Below are positions 17,942 through 26,248 of a DNA stretch of 64,000 nucleotides, in pieces. The DNA lies in assembly GCA_013289605.1 (NCBI GenBank), contig JABCZS010000005.1:29850-93849 (forward strand), given 5' to 3'. Under the pieces are notes generated by a model. It had not been told where the DNA came from. It searched no databases and saw nothing but the letters and a program-made list of their open reading frames with translations. Source of the DNA: Gammaproteobacteria bacterium. GTDB lineage: Bacteria > Pseudomonadota > Gammaproteobacteria > JABCZS01. How positions within the stretch are numbered: position 1 is the stretch's first letter; each line of letters opens with the position of its first letter. The position numbers and the translations under genes were made by a program.

Positions 17942-18838
17942 ATGACCACACAACGCATACGTTTAGCTTTACAAAAATCGGGCCGCTTAAGTGAAGATTG
18001 CTTTGATCTCTTAGCACGCAGCGGGATTAAAGTGCGCCGCCATAAAGATCAACTGTTTTGTCACAGTGAAAATTTTCCTATCGATATTCTTTTGGTGCGT
18101 GATGATGATATCCCAAGTTTAATTATCGAACATGTCTGCGACTTTGGCATCGTCGGGATGAATGTATTGCAAGAGACTACGTTAAGCAAAAATGCACATG
18201 ATTATTCTGATCTGGTAGAGCCCATCCGCAATCTTAATTTTGGTTATTGCCGGTTATCGATCGCCGTGCCCAGTGACTATGAATATGAACGCATAGAGAG
18301 TTTATCGGGCAAAAGTATTGCCACAACCTATCCGCATTTATTACAAAAATTTTTATCGACGCATGATATCGACGCCAAAATTATTGAATTAACCGGCTCC
18401 ATTGAAATTGCGCCCCGCCTAGGGATTGCAGATGCGATTTGTGATTTAGTCTCAACCGGTGGCACCTTAGCTGCGAATCATTTAAAAGAAGCGGAAACCA
18501 TTTTACACAGCCAAGCCCTATTGATTAAAGCAAGGCCTACGTTTACGCCTGAAAAACAGCGGATCGCCAATTTATTTATGCGCCGTGTCCAAGGCGTGTT
18601 GCAAGCCAGTGAAAGCAAATATATTATGCTTCATGCCCCTAAAGATAAATTGCAGCAAATTGTTGCCATATTGCCTGGTGTAGAACATCCGACCATTATG
18701 ACCCTGGATGGCGATCCCACTAAAGTAGGCATACACGCCGTATGCAGTGAAAGTGTGTTTTGGGAAACCTTAGAAAAATTAAAAGATGCTGGAGCAAGCT
18801 CCATACTCGTCATGCCACTAGAAAAAATGTTAATGTAG
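17942..18838 (+). CDS. hisG: ATP phosphoribosyltransferase, long form
   Basis: First step of histidine synthesis: joins ATP and PRPP to phosphoribosyl-ATP. At 298 residues it is the long hexameric form with a C-terminal ACT-like regulatory domain, which gives feedback inhibition by histidine and needs no HisZ. Motifs: RIRLALQKSGRLSEDCFDLL at the start, DFGIVGMNVLQE, EIAPRLGIADAICDLVSTGGTL around the PRPP loop, and LPGVEHPTIMTL in the regulatory domain. No Shine-Dalgarno is evident before ATG 17942. It heads the his operon. Confidence 0.96.
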   Translation: MTTQRIRLALQKSGRLSEDCFDLLARSGIKVRRHKDQLFCHSENFPIDILLVRDDDIPSLIIEHVCDFGIVGMNVLQETTLSKNAHDYSDLVEPIRNLNFGYCRLSIAVPSDYEYERIESLSGKSIATTYPHLLQKFLSTHDIDAKIIELTGSIEIAPRLGIADAICDLVSTGGTLAANHLKEAETILHSQALLIKARPTFTPEKQRIANLFMRRVQGVLQASESKYIMLHAPKDKLQQIVAILPGVEHPTIMTLDGDPTKVGIHAVCSESVFWETLEKLKDAGASSILVMPLEKMLM

Positions 18839-18843
18839 GTTGT

Positions 18844-20148
18844 ATGAAAAAAGTTGTTTGGTCTTTACTGACGGCTCAGGAACAAGAACAGTGCCTCGCG
18901 CGACCTGTGCTGCGTGATGATCATGAGCTTAAGCACCAAGTCGAAAAAATTATTAATGCCGTCAAAACGCAGGGGGACGCGGCTTTAAAACAATTGAGTC
19001 AGGATTTTGATAAAGTCCAACTGGATAACATAACATTAGCACAATCAGCTTTTGATTCTGTGCAGCAATTACCGATAGATGCGCGCAACGCCATAGACGC
19101 AGCCTACCAAAATATTTATACGTTTCACCACGCGCAGCTGCGATCAAATTTACGCATCGAAACGCTGCCCGGTATCGTCTGTGAAAAAGTATTACGTCCG
19201 ATCCAAAAAGTGGGCCTTTATATTCCTGGAGGCAGCGCGCCATTACTCTCTACGGTATTAATGTTAGGCATCCCGGCCCAAATCGCACAATGTCCGGTAC
19301 GCGTGTTGTGCACGCCGCCCAATAAAAATGGGGGTATTGATCCGCATATTCTATATGCCGCACAAAAATGTGGCATAAAAACCATACATCCTCTAGGCGG
19401 TGCGCAAGCGATTGCGGCCATGGCGTTTGGCACCGAATCGGTATCAAAGGTAGATAAACTCTTTGGCCCAGGCAACGCCTATGTCACAAAAGCCAAACAA
19501 ATGGTGGCGCAAGATCCAAATGGTGCGAGCATCGATATGCCTGCAGGGCCTTCAGAAGTGATGGTGATTGCCGATGATGCCGCAACACCCAAATTTGTCG
19601 CAGCGGATTTACTCTCGCAAGCAGAACATGGGCCTGATTCACAAGTCATCTTGGTCTGTTTATCTGCACAATTTGCGGAAAAGGTATGCAGTGAAATTGA
19701 ACAACTGTTAACGATTTTACCGCGACGCGACATCGCTGAGCGCTCGCTTACACACAGCGTGATTATTATCGTTGAGCAGTTAGAAGAAGCTGTATTGATC
19801 AGTAATCGTTACGCGCCTGAGCATTTAATTATTCAAACACAAGATGCACGTGCATTATTACCCAAAATACAGTGTGCAGGCTCGGTATTTTTAGGACCCT
19901 TTGCACCTGAATCCGTGGGTGATTATGCAAGTGGCACTAACCATGTGCTACCCACTTACGGTTATGCGCGCAATCACAGCGGCTTGAGTCTACAAGATTT
20001 TATGTTACAGATCAGTGTACAAGAATTAACAAAAGCGGGTTTACAACAACTCGGCCCAATAGTTGAAACCCTCGCGCAAATTGAAGGCTTGCATGCCCAT
20101 GCGCTGGCAGTCTCTGTACGATTACAGGAAATAAATAATGATAGATGA
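18844..20148 (+). CDS. hisD: Histidinol dehydrogenase
   Basis: Catalyses the last two oxidations from histidinol to histidine with NAD+ and Zn2+. The 434-residue protein starts MKKVVWSLLTAQEQEQCL at ATG 18844, six bases after hisG. Signature motifs: GLYIPGGSAPLLSTVLMLG, the QAIAAMAFGT region, FGPGNAYVTKAKQMV, SIDMPAGPSEVMVIAD, LLSQAEHGPDSQVIL (zinc/active-site His) and APESVGDYASGTNHVLPT. A longer frame upstream lies inside hisG. It overlaps hisC by 11 bases. Confidence 0.97.
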   Translation: MKKVVWSLLTAQEQEQCLARPVLRDDHELKHQVEKIINAVKTQGDAALKQLSQDFDKVQLDNITLAQSAFDSVQQLPIDARNAIDAAYQNIYTFHHAQLRSNLRIETLPGIVCEKVLRPIQKVGLYIPGGSAPLLSTVLMLGIPAQIAQCPVRVLCTPPNKNGGIDPHILYAAQKCGIKTIHPLGGAQAIAAMAFGTESVSKVDKLFGPGNAYVTKAKQMVAQDPNGASIDMPAGPSEVMVIADDAATPKFVAADLLSQAEHGPDSQVILVCLSAQFAEKVCSEIEQLLTILPRRDIAERSLTHSVIIIVEQLEEAVLISNRYAPEHLIIQTQDARALLPKIQCAGSVFLGPFAPESVGDYASGTNHVLPTYGYARNHSGLSLQDFMLQISVQELTKAGLQQLGPIVETLAQIEGLHAHALAVSVRLQEINNDR

Positions 20149-21199
20149 TTTACTCGCCCTCGCACGCCCTGAAATTACGCGCTTAATTCCCTACAGCTCG
20201 GCGCGGCGGGAGCATGCGGCGCAAGGCATTTATTTAAATGCCAATGAAAACCCTTACCCCAAGGCAATTCCACATTTGCACCGTTATCCGCAGCCCCAAC
20301 CTACACGCTTGCGTGAACGGTTTGCAACTTTATACCGTGTGGATCAAGATCAGATCCTCATGACACGGGGCAGTGATGAAGGGATAGACTTATGGCTGAG
20401 ATCTTTTTGCCGGGCCGGGAATGATGCCATTATGGTATGCCCACCCACGTATGATATGTACGCCTTATCGGCGGCGATTCAGCATGCTGCAGTATTATCG
20501 GTACCACTAATCCCAGATACCTTTGCCCTAGATATTGATAAAATGATTGCGACCTGGCAACCTACGTGTAAATTGATTTTTTTATGTTCGCCCAATAATC
20601 CTACCGGCAATGTATTTCCCTGGCAGGACATAGAGCGCCTGTGCATCGCATTTAGCAATAAAGCGATCGTTATTGTGGATGAAGCGTATATTGAATTTGC
20701 GAGTCAAAAAAGCTGCAGCGCACTGTTAAATAAATATGACAATATCGCCGTATTGCGCACTTTATCTAAAGCCTTTGGTATGGCAGGCGCACGTTGTGGC
20801 GTAGTGCTGGCACATAAAAAACTCATTGCCCTATTAGAGAAAGTCATCAGCCCATATCCGCTTGCAAGTCCGGTGATAGAAATTGTGTTACATGAATTAG
20901 AGCCGGACACGCTGCATAAAATTCAAAACCAAGTGGCGAGCCTTAAGGCGGCACGGGATGAGTTAAGCACTTATTTAAGCACCTTGCCGTTTGTAGAAAA
21001 AGTTTGGCCGAGTGATGCGAATTTTATTTTATTAAAAGTTAACGATGCGAAGGGTTTAGTCGCACATTGTGCGGCGCAACACATCGTGATCCGCGATCGT
21101 AGCCATATGCACAGTCTTAATCAGTGTGTGCGGATCAGCTTAGGATTACCCGAAGAAAATCAACAATTAAAACTAGCCTTGGAGAGTTATCAGGCGTGA
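20138..21199 (+). CDS. hisC: Histidinol-phosphate aminotransferase
   Basis: PLP enzyme of fold type I that transaminates imidazole acetol phosphate to histidinol phosphate. The 353 residues include LNANENPYP, MTRGSDEGIDLWLRSFC, LCSPNNPTGN, VIVDEAYIEF and the PLP-lysine motif RTLSKAFGMAGARCG. The start overlaps hisD and the stop overlaps the GTG of hisB (GTGA), so it is translated as part of a tightly coupled operon. Confidence 0.96.
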   Translation: MIDDLLALARPEITRLIPYSSARREHAAQGIYLNANENPYPKAIPHLHRYPQPQPTRLRERFATLYRVDQDQILMTRGSDEGIDLWLRSFCRAGNDAIMVCPPTYDMYALSAAIQHAAVLSVPLIPDTFALDIDKMIATWQPTCKLIFLCSPNNPTGNVFPWQDIERLCIAFSNKAIVIVDEAYIEFASQKSCSALLNKYDNIAVLRTLSKAFGMAGARCGVVLAHKKLIALLEKVISPYPLASPVIEIVLHELEPDTLHKIQNQVASLKAARDELSTYLSTLPFVEKVWPSDANFILLKVNDAKGLVAHCAAQHIVIRDRSHMHSLNQCVRISLGLPEENQQLKLALESYQA

Positions 21200-22260
21200 A
21201 TAAAATAAAATATTTATTTATCGATAGAGACGGGACCTTAATTCATGAACCTCAAGATCATCAAATTGACAGTTTAGAAAAGTTTAAACTTGAAAAGGGC
21301 GTGATCCCAGCGCTTTTGGACTTACAAAAAGCAGGCTTTACTTTAGTCATGGTCAGCAATCAAGATGGCCTAGGCACTGAGCGTTTTCCGCAAAGTGATT
21401 TTGATGCGCCGCATCAATTACTGCTCGATATTTTAAGCTCACAAGGCATACATTTTTCTGATATTAAAATTTGCCCACACTTACCCGAAGACAAATGCCA
21501 GTGTCGCAAACCGAATATCGGCTTAGTGCTGGACTACCTTAAAAGTGGCACTTTAGATTTAAACAATAGTTATGTGATAGGCGATCGGGCTTCTGATGAA
21601 TTGTTAGCTAAAAACATGGGCATTTCTTATATTCCCTATAATGAAAACTGCCATTGGCTATTGATTGCCGAGGAGCTGGTCAATAAACCCAGACTTGGCT
21701 TTGTTACACGGAAAACTAAAGAAACAGCCATTGAAGTGATGGTTAATCTAGACAACCCTAGTACGATCACCGTGCAAACAGGCATTGGTTTTTTTGATCA
21801 CATGCTCGAGCAGCTCGCAAAACACAGTGGCATTAGTCTACATTTAGTCACTGCAGGCGATTTACACATTGATGAGCATCACACGGTGGAAGATACCGCT
21901 TTGGCATTAGGTGAAGCATTTAGGCAAGCCTTAGGTGATAAATTAGGCATCGCACGCTATGGGTTTTTATTGCCTATGGATGAAGCCTTAACTGAAGTTG
22001 CTATCGATTTAAGCGGCCGAGCCTATTTTGTATTTGACGGCCAATTACCGCGCGAGACTGTGGGTGAATTATCCACAGAAATGGTGATCCACTTTTTCCG
22101 ATCGCTAGCTGAAGGCATGCGGGCCACAATACACATTAAAACTACGGGTGAGAATACGCATCATATGGTAGAGAGTATGTTTAAAGGCGTAGGGCGTGCG
22201 CTTAAACAAGCCATTGCTAAACAAGGTTTTGAATTACCCTCAACCAAGGGTATATTATGA
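21196..22260 (+). CDS. hisB: Bifunctional histidinol-phosphatase / imidazoleglycerol-phosphate dehydratase
   Basis: A fusion of two enzymes, typical of gammaproteobacteria. Residues 1-165 form a HAD-superfamily histidinol phosphatase with FIDRDGTLIHEP (nucleophile and acid/base Asp) and a Cys cluster CPHLPEDKCQCRKP for structural zinc. Residues 168-354 form the Mn-dependent dehydratase with FFDHMLEQLAKHSG, DEHHTVEDTALALGEA and GENTHHMVESMFKG. The start is GTG 21196 (MNKIKYLFIDRDG), which overlaps the hisC stop. The stop overlaps the ATG of hisH. Confidence 0.96.
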   Translation: MNKIKYLFIDRDGTLIHEPQDHQIDSLEKFKLEKGVIPALLDLQKAGFTLVMVSNQDGLGTERFPQSDFDAPHQLLLDILSSQGIHFSDIKICPHLPEDKCQCRKPNIGLVLDYLKSGTLDLNNSYVIGDRASDELLAKNMGISYIPYNENCHWLLIAEELVNKPRLGFVTRKTKETAIEVMVNLDNPSTITVQTGIGFFDHMLEQLAKHSGISLHLVTAGDLHIDEHHTVEDTALALGEAFRQALGDKLGIARYGFLLPMDEALTEVAIDLSGRAYFVFDGQLPRETVGELSTEMVIHFFRSLAEGMRATIHIKTTGENTHHMVESMFKGVGRALKQAIAKQGFELPSTKGIL

Positions 22261-22847
22261 TTGCGATCATTAATAGCGGGGTTGCCAATATTTCCTCAGT
22301 CGTTTTTGCCTTACAACGTTTAGGTATTGCGGCTGAAGTGACTACCGATCATCGTGTGATTACTAATGCCTCCCAGGTCATTTTACCGGGTGTGGGCGCC
22401 GCTCAAACCGCGATGAAGAATTTAAAAGATCTCAATTTAACTTCGTTGATCCCAACGCTTAAGCAACCGGTACTCGGTATTTGTTTAGGCATGCAATTAT
22501 TGTATGAAGCCTCTGAAGAAGGCGATGTCGCGTGTTTAGGCGTTATTCCCGGGAAAATTAAAAAATTAGTAGGTAAGGATTTAATCATTCCTCATATGGG
22601 TTGGAATACGCTTGCATTGCAAAAAAAATCCCCATTACTAGAGGGGATACCCGGTGATGCTTATGTGTATTTTGTGCACAGTTATTGCGCAAGCGTGAGT
22701 GATCAGACTTTAGCCCTCACGCACTATGGCCAAGATTTTTCCGCCATCGTGCAACAAGATAATTTTTACGCCATGCAGTTTCATCCCGAGCGTTCCGGTG
22801 AAATAGGCGAGCGTTTATTAAAGAATTTTGCAGAAATAAAAAGTTAG
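22257..22847 (+). CDS. hisH: Imidazole glycerol phosphate synthase, glutaminase subunit
   Basis: Class I glutamine amidotransferase that supplies ammonia to HisF. Over 196 residues it shows ILPGVGAAQTAM, the nucleophile elbow LGICLGMQLLY (Cys), and the catalytic pair in FYAMQFHPERSG (His, Glu). It starts inside the hisB stop (ATGA). A hairpin repeat, not hisA, follows directly. Confidence 0.96.
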   Translation: MIAIINSGVANISSVVFALQRLGIAAEVTTDHRVITNASQVILPGVGAAQTAMKNLKDLNLTSLIPTLKQPVLGICLGMQLLYEASEEGDVACLGVIPGKIKKLVGKDLIIPHMGWNTLALQKKSPLLEGIPGDAYVYFVHSYCASVSDQTLALTHYGQDFSAIVQQDNFYAMQFHPERSGEIGERLLKNFAEIKS

Positions 22848-22956
22848 CCCCTTTGCAAACGGTCTGAGAAAATGATTTGTCCCTTTGTAAAAGGGTCCAA
22901 GAGAAGAACTTGCCCTCTTTGTAAAGGGGGCCGGCCGTTTCGGTCGGGGGGATTTT
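22848..22956. repeat. Family A hairpin repeat inside the his operon
   Basis: Begins at the base after the hisH stop and ends GGTCGGGGGGATTTT. It contains a degenerate CCCTTTGTAAAAGGG core, a clean CCCTCTTTGTAAAGGGGG core and a GGCCGGCCGTTTCGGTCGG stem. It interrupts an otherwise overlapping operon and leaves a 164-bp hisH-hisA gap. No promoter for hisA stands out in the remaining sequence. Confidence 0.85.
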
Positions 22957-23011
22957 GCGATCTACATTCCCTCACAAAAACTAATGAATGACCTAAATTC
23001 AGGAGAAAAAC

Positions 23012-23752
23012 ATGTATATCATACCCGCCATCGATCTACGCCATCAAAAATGCGTGCGTCTATATCAAGGTGATTACGCTCAAGAAACCATTTATGCAGA
23101 GGATCCCCTAATCATCGCGCAACAATTTCAAAATGCCGGAAGTCACTGGTTACATGTCGTCGATTTAGATGGTGCGAAAGATCCAGAAGCGCATCAACGC
23201 CAGCTCATAGAAAAAATCCAAAAAAATACGCAACTTAAAATTCAAACCGGGGGCGGGATCCGTACAGAAGAACAAGTCCAAGCATTATTTGCAGTAGGCG
23301 TTAAACGTATCATAATCGGCAGTCTTGCGGTCAAAGAACCTGATCTCATAAAAACCTGGATGCACACCTATGGTGCGGATCGCTTTGTATTAGCCTTAGA
23401 TGTTGATAAAGTCCATGAAGATTATTTTATAGCCCTCCACGGCTGGCAAGAAAAAAGTAATCAAAAATTATTTGATTTTCTAGAGCGTTTTATGCAAGCC
23501 GGTTTAATCCACGCCTTATGCACCGATATTTCCCGCGATGGCACGCTTAAAGGTCCGAATGTCGCATTATACCAAGCCATTCTACAGCGCTATCCCACAT
23601 TACAATTACAAGCCTCAGGCGGCGTATCTAGCCTTGAAGATTTAATTGCGCTTAGCGAGAAAAAATTAGCCGCCTGCATTATCGGCAGAGCACTGTATGA
23701 AGGCAAATTTACTTTAGATGAAGCGATAGGGAGTGTACAACATGCTTGCTAA
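23012..23752 (+). CDS. hisA: ProFAR isomerase
   Basis: A (beta/alpha)8-barrel that isomerises ProFAR to PRFAR. The 246 residues open [21 protein letters not shown], carrying the first catalytic Asp, and include [31 protein letters not shown], the second catalytic Asp in [14 protein letters not shown], and [21 protein letters not shown] precedes the ATG at 23012. It overlaps hisF by 11 bases. Confidence 0.96.
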   Translation: MYIIPAIDLRHQKCVRLYQGDYAQETIYAEDPLIIAQQFQNAGSHWLHVVDLDGAKDPEAHQRQLIEKIQKNTQLKIQTGGGIRTEEQVQALFAVGVKRIIIGSLAVKEPDLIKTWMHTYGADRFVLALDVDKVHEDYFIALHGWQEKSNQKLFDFLERFMQAGLIHALCTDISRDGTLKGPNVALYQAILQRYPTLQLQASGGVSSLEDLIALSEKKLAACIIGRALYEGKFTLDEAIGSVQHAC

Positions 23753-24509
23753 ACGCATTATTCCTTGTTTAGATGTCAGAGATAATGTCGTGGTGAAAGG
23801 CGTACAGTTTCGCAACCATGAAATTATTGGCGATATTGTCGCGCTGGCTAAACGTTATTCGCAAGAAGGCGCTGATGAATTAGTGTTTTACGACATTACG
23901 GCCAGCAGTGAAGGACGTAATGTCAGTTTTGATTGGGTGGAAAAAGTTGCAAAAGAAATTAATATTCCGTTTTGTGTCGCAGGCGGCATTAGAAGTGTAG
24001 AAACAGCACGGACTATTTTAGCCAAAGGGGCCGATAAAATTTCAATTAATTCTCCGGCGCTCGAAAACCCGGAGTTAATTAATCAGTTAGTTGATGCCTT
24101 TGGCACGCAATGTATAGTGATCGGTATCGACAGTCATTTTGAACACAATGATTATCACGTTTATCAATATACCGGCAGTGAAAAAACCATCCAATCTGCT
24201 AAGCGCTTAACTCAAGACTGGGTGCAAGAAGTGCAGCAGCGGGGCGCAGGCGAAATAGTGTTAAACTGCATGAATCAAGACGGCATGCGGCAAGGTTATG
24301 ATATCACCCAATTAAGCGCATTACGGCCGTTTATTCATGTGCCTTTAATTGCCTCAGGCGGCGCGGGGCTGCTGCAACATTTTTTAGACGTGTTCAAGCT
24401 CGCAAACGTTGATGGCGCACTGGCTGCGAGCGTATTTCATAAGCAACTCATCGACATTGGCGAGTTGAAATCATTTTTACAACAACATCAGATCACTATT
24501 CGTAAGTGA
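23742..24509 (+). CDS. hisF: Imidazole glycerol phosphate synthase, cyclase subunit
   Basis: The barrel partner of HisH that closes the imidazole ring and releases AICAR. The 255-residue protein has [20 protein letters not shown] (catalytic Asp), [53 protein letters not shown] (second Asp) and [11 protein letters not shown] 23742 gives the conserved N-terminus; an in-frame GTG at 23733 is a less likely start. It is coupled to hisA. Confidence 0.96.
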   Translation: MLAKRIIPCLDVRDNVVVKGVQFRNHEIIGDIVALAKRYSQEGADELVFYDITASSEGRNVSFDWVEKVAKEINIPFCVAGGIRSVETARTILAKGADKISINSPALENPELINQLVDAFGTQCIVIGIDSHFEHNDYHVYQYTGSEKTIQSAKRLTQDWVQEVQQRGAGEIVLNCMNQDGMRQGYDITQLSALRPFIHVPLIASGGAGLLQHFLDVFKLANVDGALAASVFHKQLIDIGELKSFLQQHQITIRK

Positions 24510-24524
24510 ATAAGGAAACACACT

Positions 24525-25148
24525 ATGTCATTTCATCCGGATCAACTCGATTGGAAAAAAACCAATGATCTTATTCCCGTCATTATCCAAGATCACAACA
24601 CGCTGCAAGTGCTCATGTTAGGCTATATGAATCAAGCCGCGTTAAACCAAACCATGGAATCGGGGCGTGTCACTTTTTATAGCCGCAGCAAGCAGCGCTT
24701 GTGGGTTAAAGGCGAAACCTCGAACCATTTTTTAAACTTAATTACGATTGCTAAAGATTGCGACCAAGATGCTTTATTGATTACGGTTAATCCCGAAGGC
24801 CCAACCTGTCATTTAAATAAAACCAGCTGTTTTGGCGATACTATCGCGCCGGGCTTGGGCTTTTTAGCCTATTTAGAGCAAGTGATCATCCAGCGGGCGA
24901 AAGATAAGCCTGAGGGCAGTTATACCGCCAAACTGATGCAAGAAGGGTTATTACGCTTGGCGCAAAAAGTCGGCGAAGAAGGGGTGGAAGTGGCACTGGC
25001 TGCCGTCGCAGAACCCGATAAATTACCAGAAGAGCTCGCCGATTTATGGTACCACGCGATGATGTTAATCGTGGCCAGCAACTTGGACCTGCAAACCATC
25101 ATCACCATTATGCGCGGCCGCCACCAGAGCCTGCAGCAGCGGGGGTAG
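24525..25148 (+). CDS. hisI: Bifunctional phosphoribosyl-AMP cyclohydrolase / phosphoribosyl-ATP pyrophosphatase
   Basis: A HisIE fusion catalysing steps 2 and 3 of histidine synthesis, 207 residues. The N-terminal HisI half has LGYMNQAALNQTMESGRVTF, RLWVKGETSNHF and the metal-binding cysteines in DCDQDALLITV and GPTCHLNKTSCF. The C-terminal HisE half has EGSYTAKLMQEGLLRLAQKVGEE cut across the conserved helix bundle, then EEGVEVALAA and EELADLWYHAMML. AAGGAAAC precedes ATG 24525. It is last in the operon; no clear terminator follows. Confidence 0.96.
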   Translation: MSFHPDQLDWKKTNDLIPVIIQDHNTLQVLMLGYMNQAALNQTMESGRVTFYSRSKQRLWVKGETSNHFLNLITIAKDCDQDALLITVNPEGPTCHLNKTSCFGDTIAPGLGFLAYLEQVIIQRAKDKPEGSYTAKLMQEGLLRLAQKVGEEGVEVALAAVAEPDKLPEELADLWYHAMMLIVASNLDLQTIITIMRGRHQSLQQRG

Positions 25149-25203
25149 GCGAACATGATGTGGTTCTATATACGTAGACTAGGCTAATGTGAGTCTGCAA
25201 CCC

Positions 25204-25491
25204 TTATGCAGCACTTTCAATTTTCTGGACGTGTAATTTATTCCGCATTTTCTCTGCTATCCATAAATCGTAATCACGCTGTAAATTAAGCCAAAGTGTC
25301 GCAGGTGAATTTAAAGCCAGTGACAATCTGACGGCCATTTCAGCACTAATGCCCATGTGGCCATTAATAAGACGAGAAAGTGTAGTGCGGTCTATATCTA
25401 ACTTTTTCGCAGCTTGCGTCACGGTAAGTCCAGAGGCTACTATACAGACTTCGCGCACGATTTCGCCGGGATGTAAGGGTTTATTTATCAT
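25204..25491 (-). CDS. higA: HigA-type antitoxin (XRE helix-turn-helix)
   Basis: A 95-residue DNA-binding antitoxin. It begins with the HigA hallmark HPGEIVRE and carries an HTH in LTVTQAAKKLDIDRTTLSRL, then INGHMGISAEMAVRLSLAL and the tail SPATLWLNLQRDYDLWIAE. It would neutralise the toxin encoded just upstream and repress the operon. Order (toxin first) and 17-bp spacing are typical of higBA. The pair sits between the his operon and the giant gene. Confidence 0.9.
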   Translation of the reverse strand: MINKPLHPGEIVREVCIVASGLTVTQAAKKLDIDRTTLSRLINGHMGISAEMAVRLSLALNSPATLWLNLQRDYDLWIAEKMRNKLHVQKIESAA

Positions 25492-25508
25492 GATGCTTTA
25501 CCTATAAG

Positions 25509-25787
25509 TTAATGATAATCAAGATAATTTACAACATAAGCCATTTTATCCTGAAACTGAAATAGGACTCGCCAATTTGCATTGACGCGTACCGAATAAT
25601 GCCCTTTTAATTGTCCATCCAGTTCATGAAAATAAAAGCCGGGTAAATTTAACGATTCAGCCGTTTCAGCAGCATCTAACACTTGTAATAGAATAGTTAA
25701 CCTGCGGGCATGCGCTGGCTGAATCCCCGCTTTGCTTCCTGTGAGATAGAACGGCTCCAGTCCTTTGTGCTTCCATGACTTTATCAT
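25509..25787 (-). CDS. higB: HigB-type toxin (RelE superfamily ribonuclease)
   Basis: A 92-residue toxin that would cleave mRNA in the ribosome. Family pattern: FYLTGSKAGIQPAHARRL, LQVLDAAETAESLNLPG, HELDGQLKGHYSVRVNANWR and the end AYVVNYLDYH. The likely promoter (25794-25822, minus) would start transcription at or next to the ATG 25787, and no Shine-Dalgarno is seen, so the toxin may be translated from a leaderless message. Confidence 0.9.
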   Translation of the reverse strand: MIKSWKHKGLEPFYLTGSKAGIQPAHARRLTILLQVLDAAETAESLNLPGFYFHELDGQLKGHYSVRVNANWRVLFQFQDKMAYVVNYLDYH

Positions 25788-25793
25788 CTATAA

Positions 25794-25822
25794 AGTGTAG
25801 CATGTAGCGCATCACGTATCAA
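25794..25822 (-). promoter_or_regulatory. Candidate higBA promoter
   Basis: Minus strand: TTGATA (25822-25817), 17-bp spacer and TACACT (25799-25794). The -10 box ends 7 bases before the higB start codon. Confidence 0.4.
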
Positions 25823-26041
25823 CCCCATGGTTCGATTAAGCCCTATAGTCCACCTATTTACGACCAACGTAGTGATTTTTTTCAAAAACTTTTGTTTAGT
25901 CCCTAAAATTTAATATTCTCTTAATGTTCACCCTGTACATTGAAATTATCAGTCCTTAATAATAACAAGAACAAAGGGTTGACAAGGGACGAGGGGACGT
26001 GTTATTGATTAACCTTGATAAGTTTTTATTTAAGGAAAATC
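25823..26041. other. Gap between higBA and the giant gene
   Basis: AT-rich sequence with no recognised repeat or gene. An isolated TTGACA at 25979-25984 has no convincing -10 partner at 16-18 bp. It probably holds the promoter for 26042-31795. Confidence 0.3.
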
Positions 26042-26188
26042 ATGATGAATAACCCATTGTCACATAACCGCGCATATCCTTTTATTCAAAATAATAAAAA
26101 GATTATTGTCGTGATGAATGTGCTGGGCTATTCTCGCTCACTCCTGAGTCGTCTGCTGCAGCCAATGCTGGTCATGCAAGTAAATTAA
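26042..26188 (+). CDS. Small ORF, 48 residues, upstream of the giant gene
   Basis: Begins ATG-ATG at 26042/26045 after TAAGGAAAA, encodes a basic-hydrophobic peptide (MMNNPLSHNRAYPFIQ, then KKIIVVMNVLGYSRSLLSRL) and stops at 26188, 60 bases before the next start codon. The ribosome-binding site and codon use look plausible, but there is no homology I recognise and no hairpin that would make it an attenuator leader. It could be a short membrane peptide, a regulatory leader, or chance. Confidence 0.35.
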   Translation: MMNNPLSHNRAYPFIQNNKKIIVVMNVLGYSRSLLSRLLQPMLVMQVN

Positions 26189-26248
26189 GTCTGTTTGGTT
26201 TTTTTAGTTTTTTTACTTAATTTATAGGTTTTATTAGGAGTGTAGATC

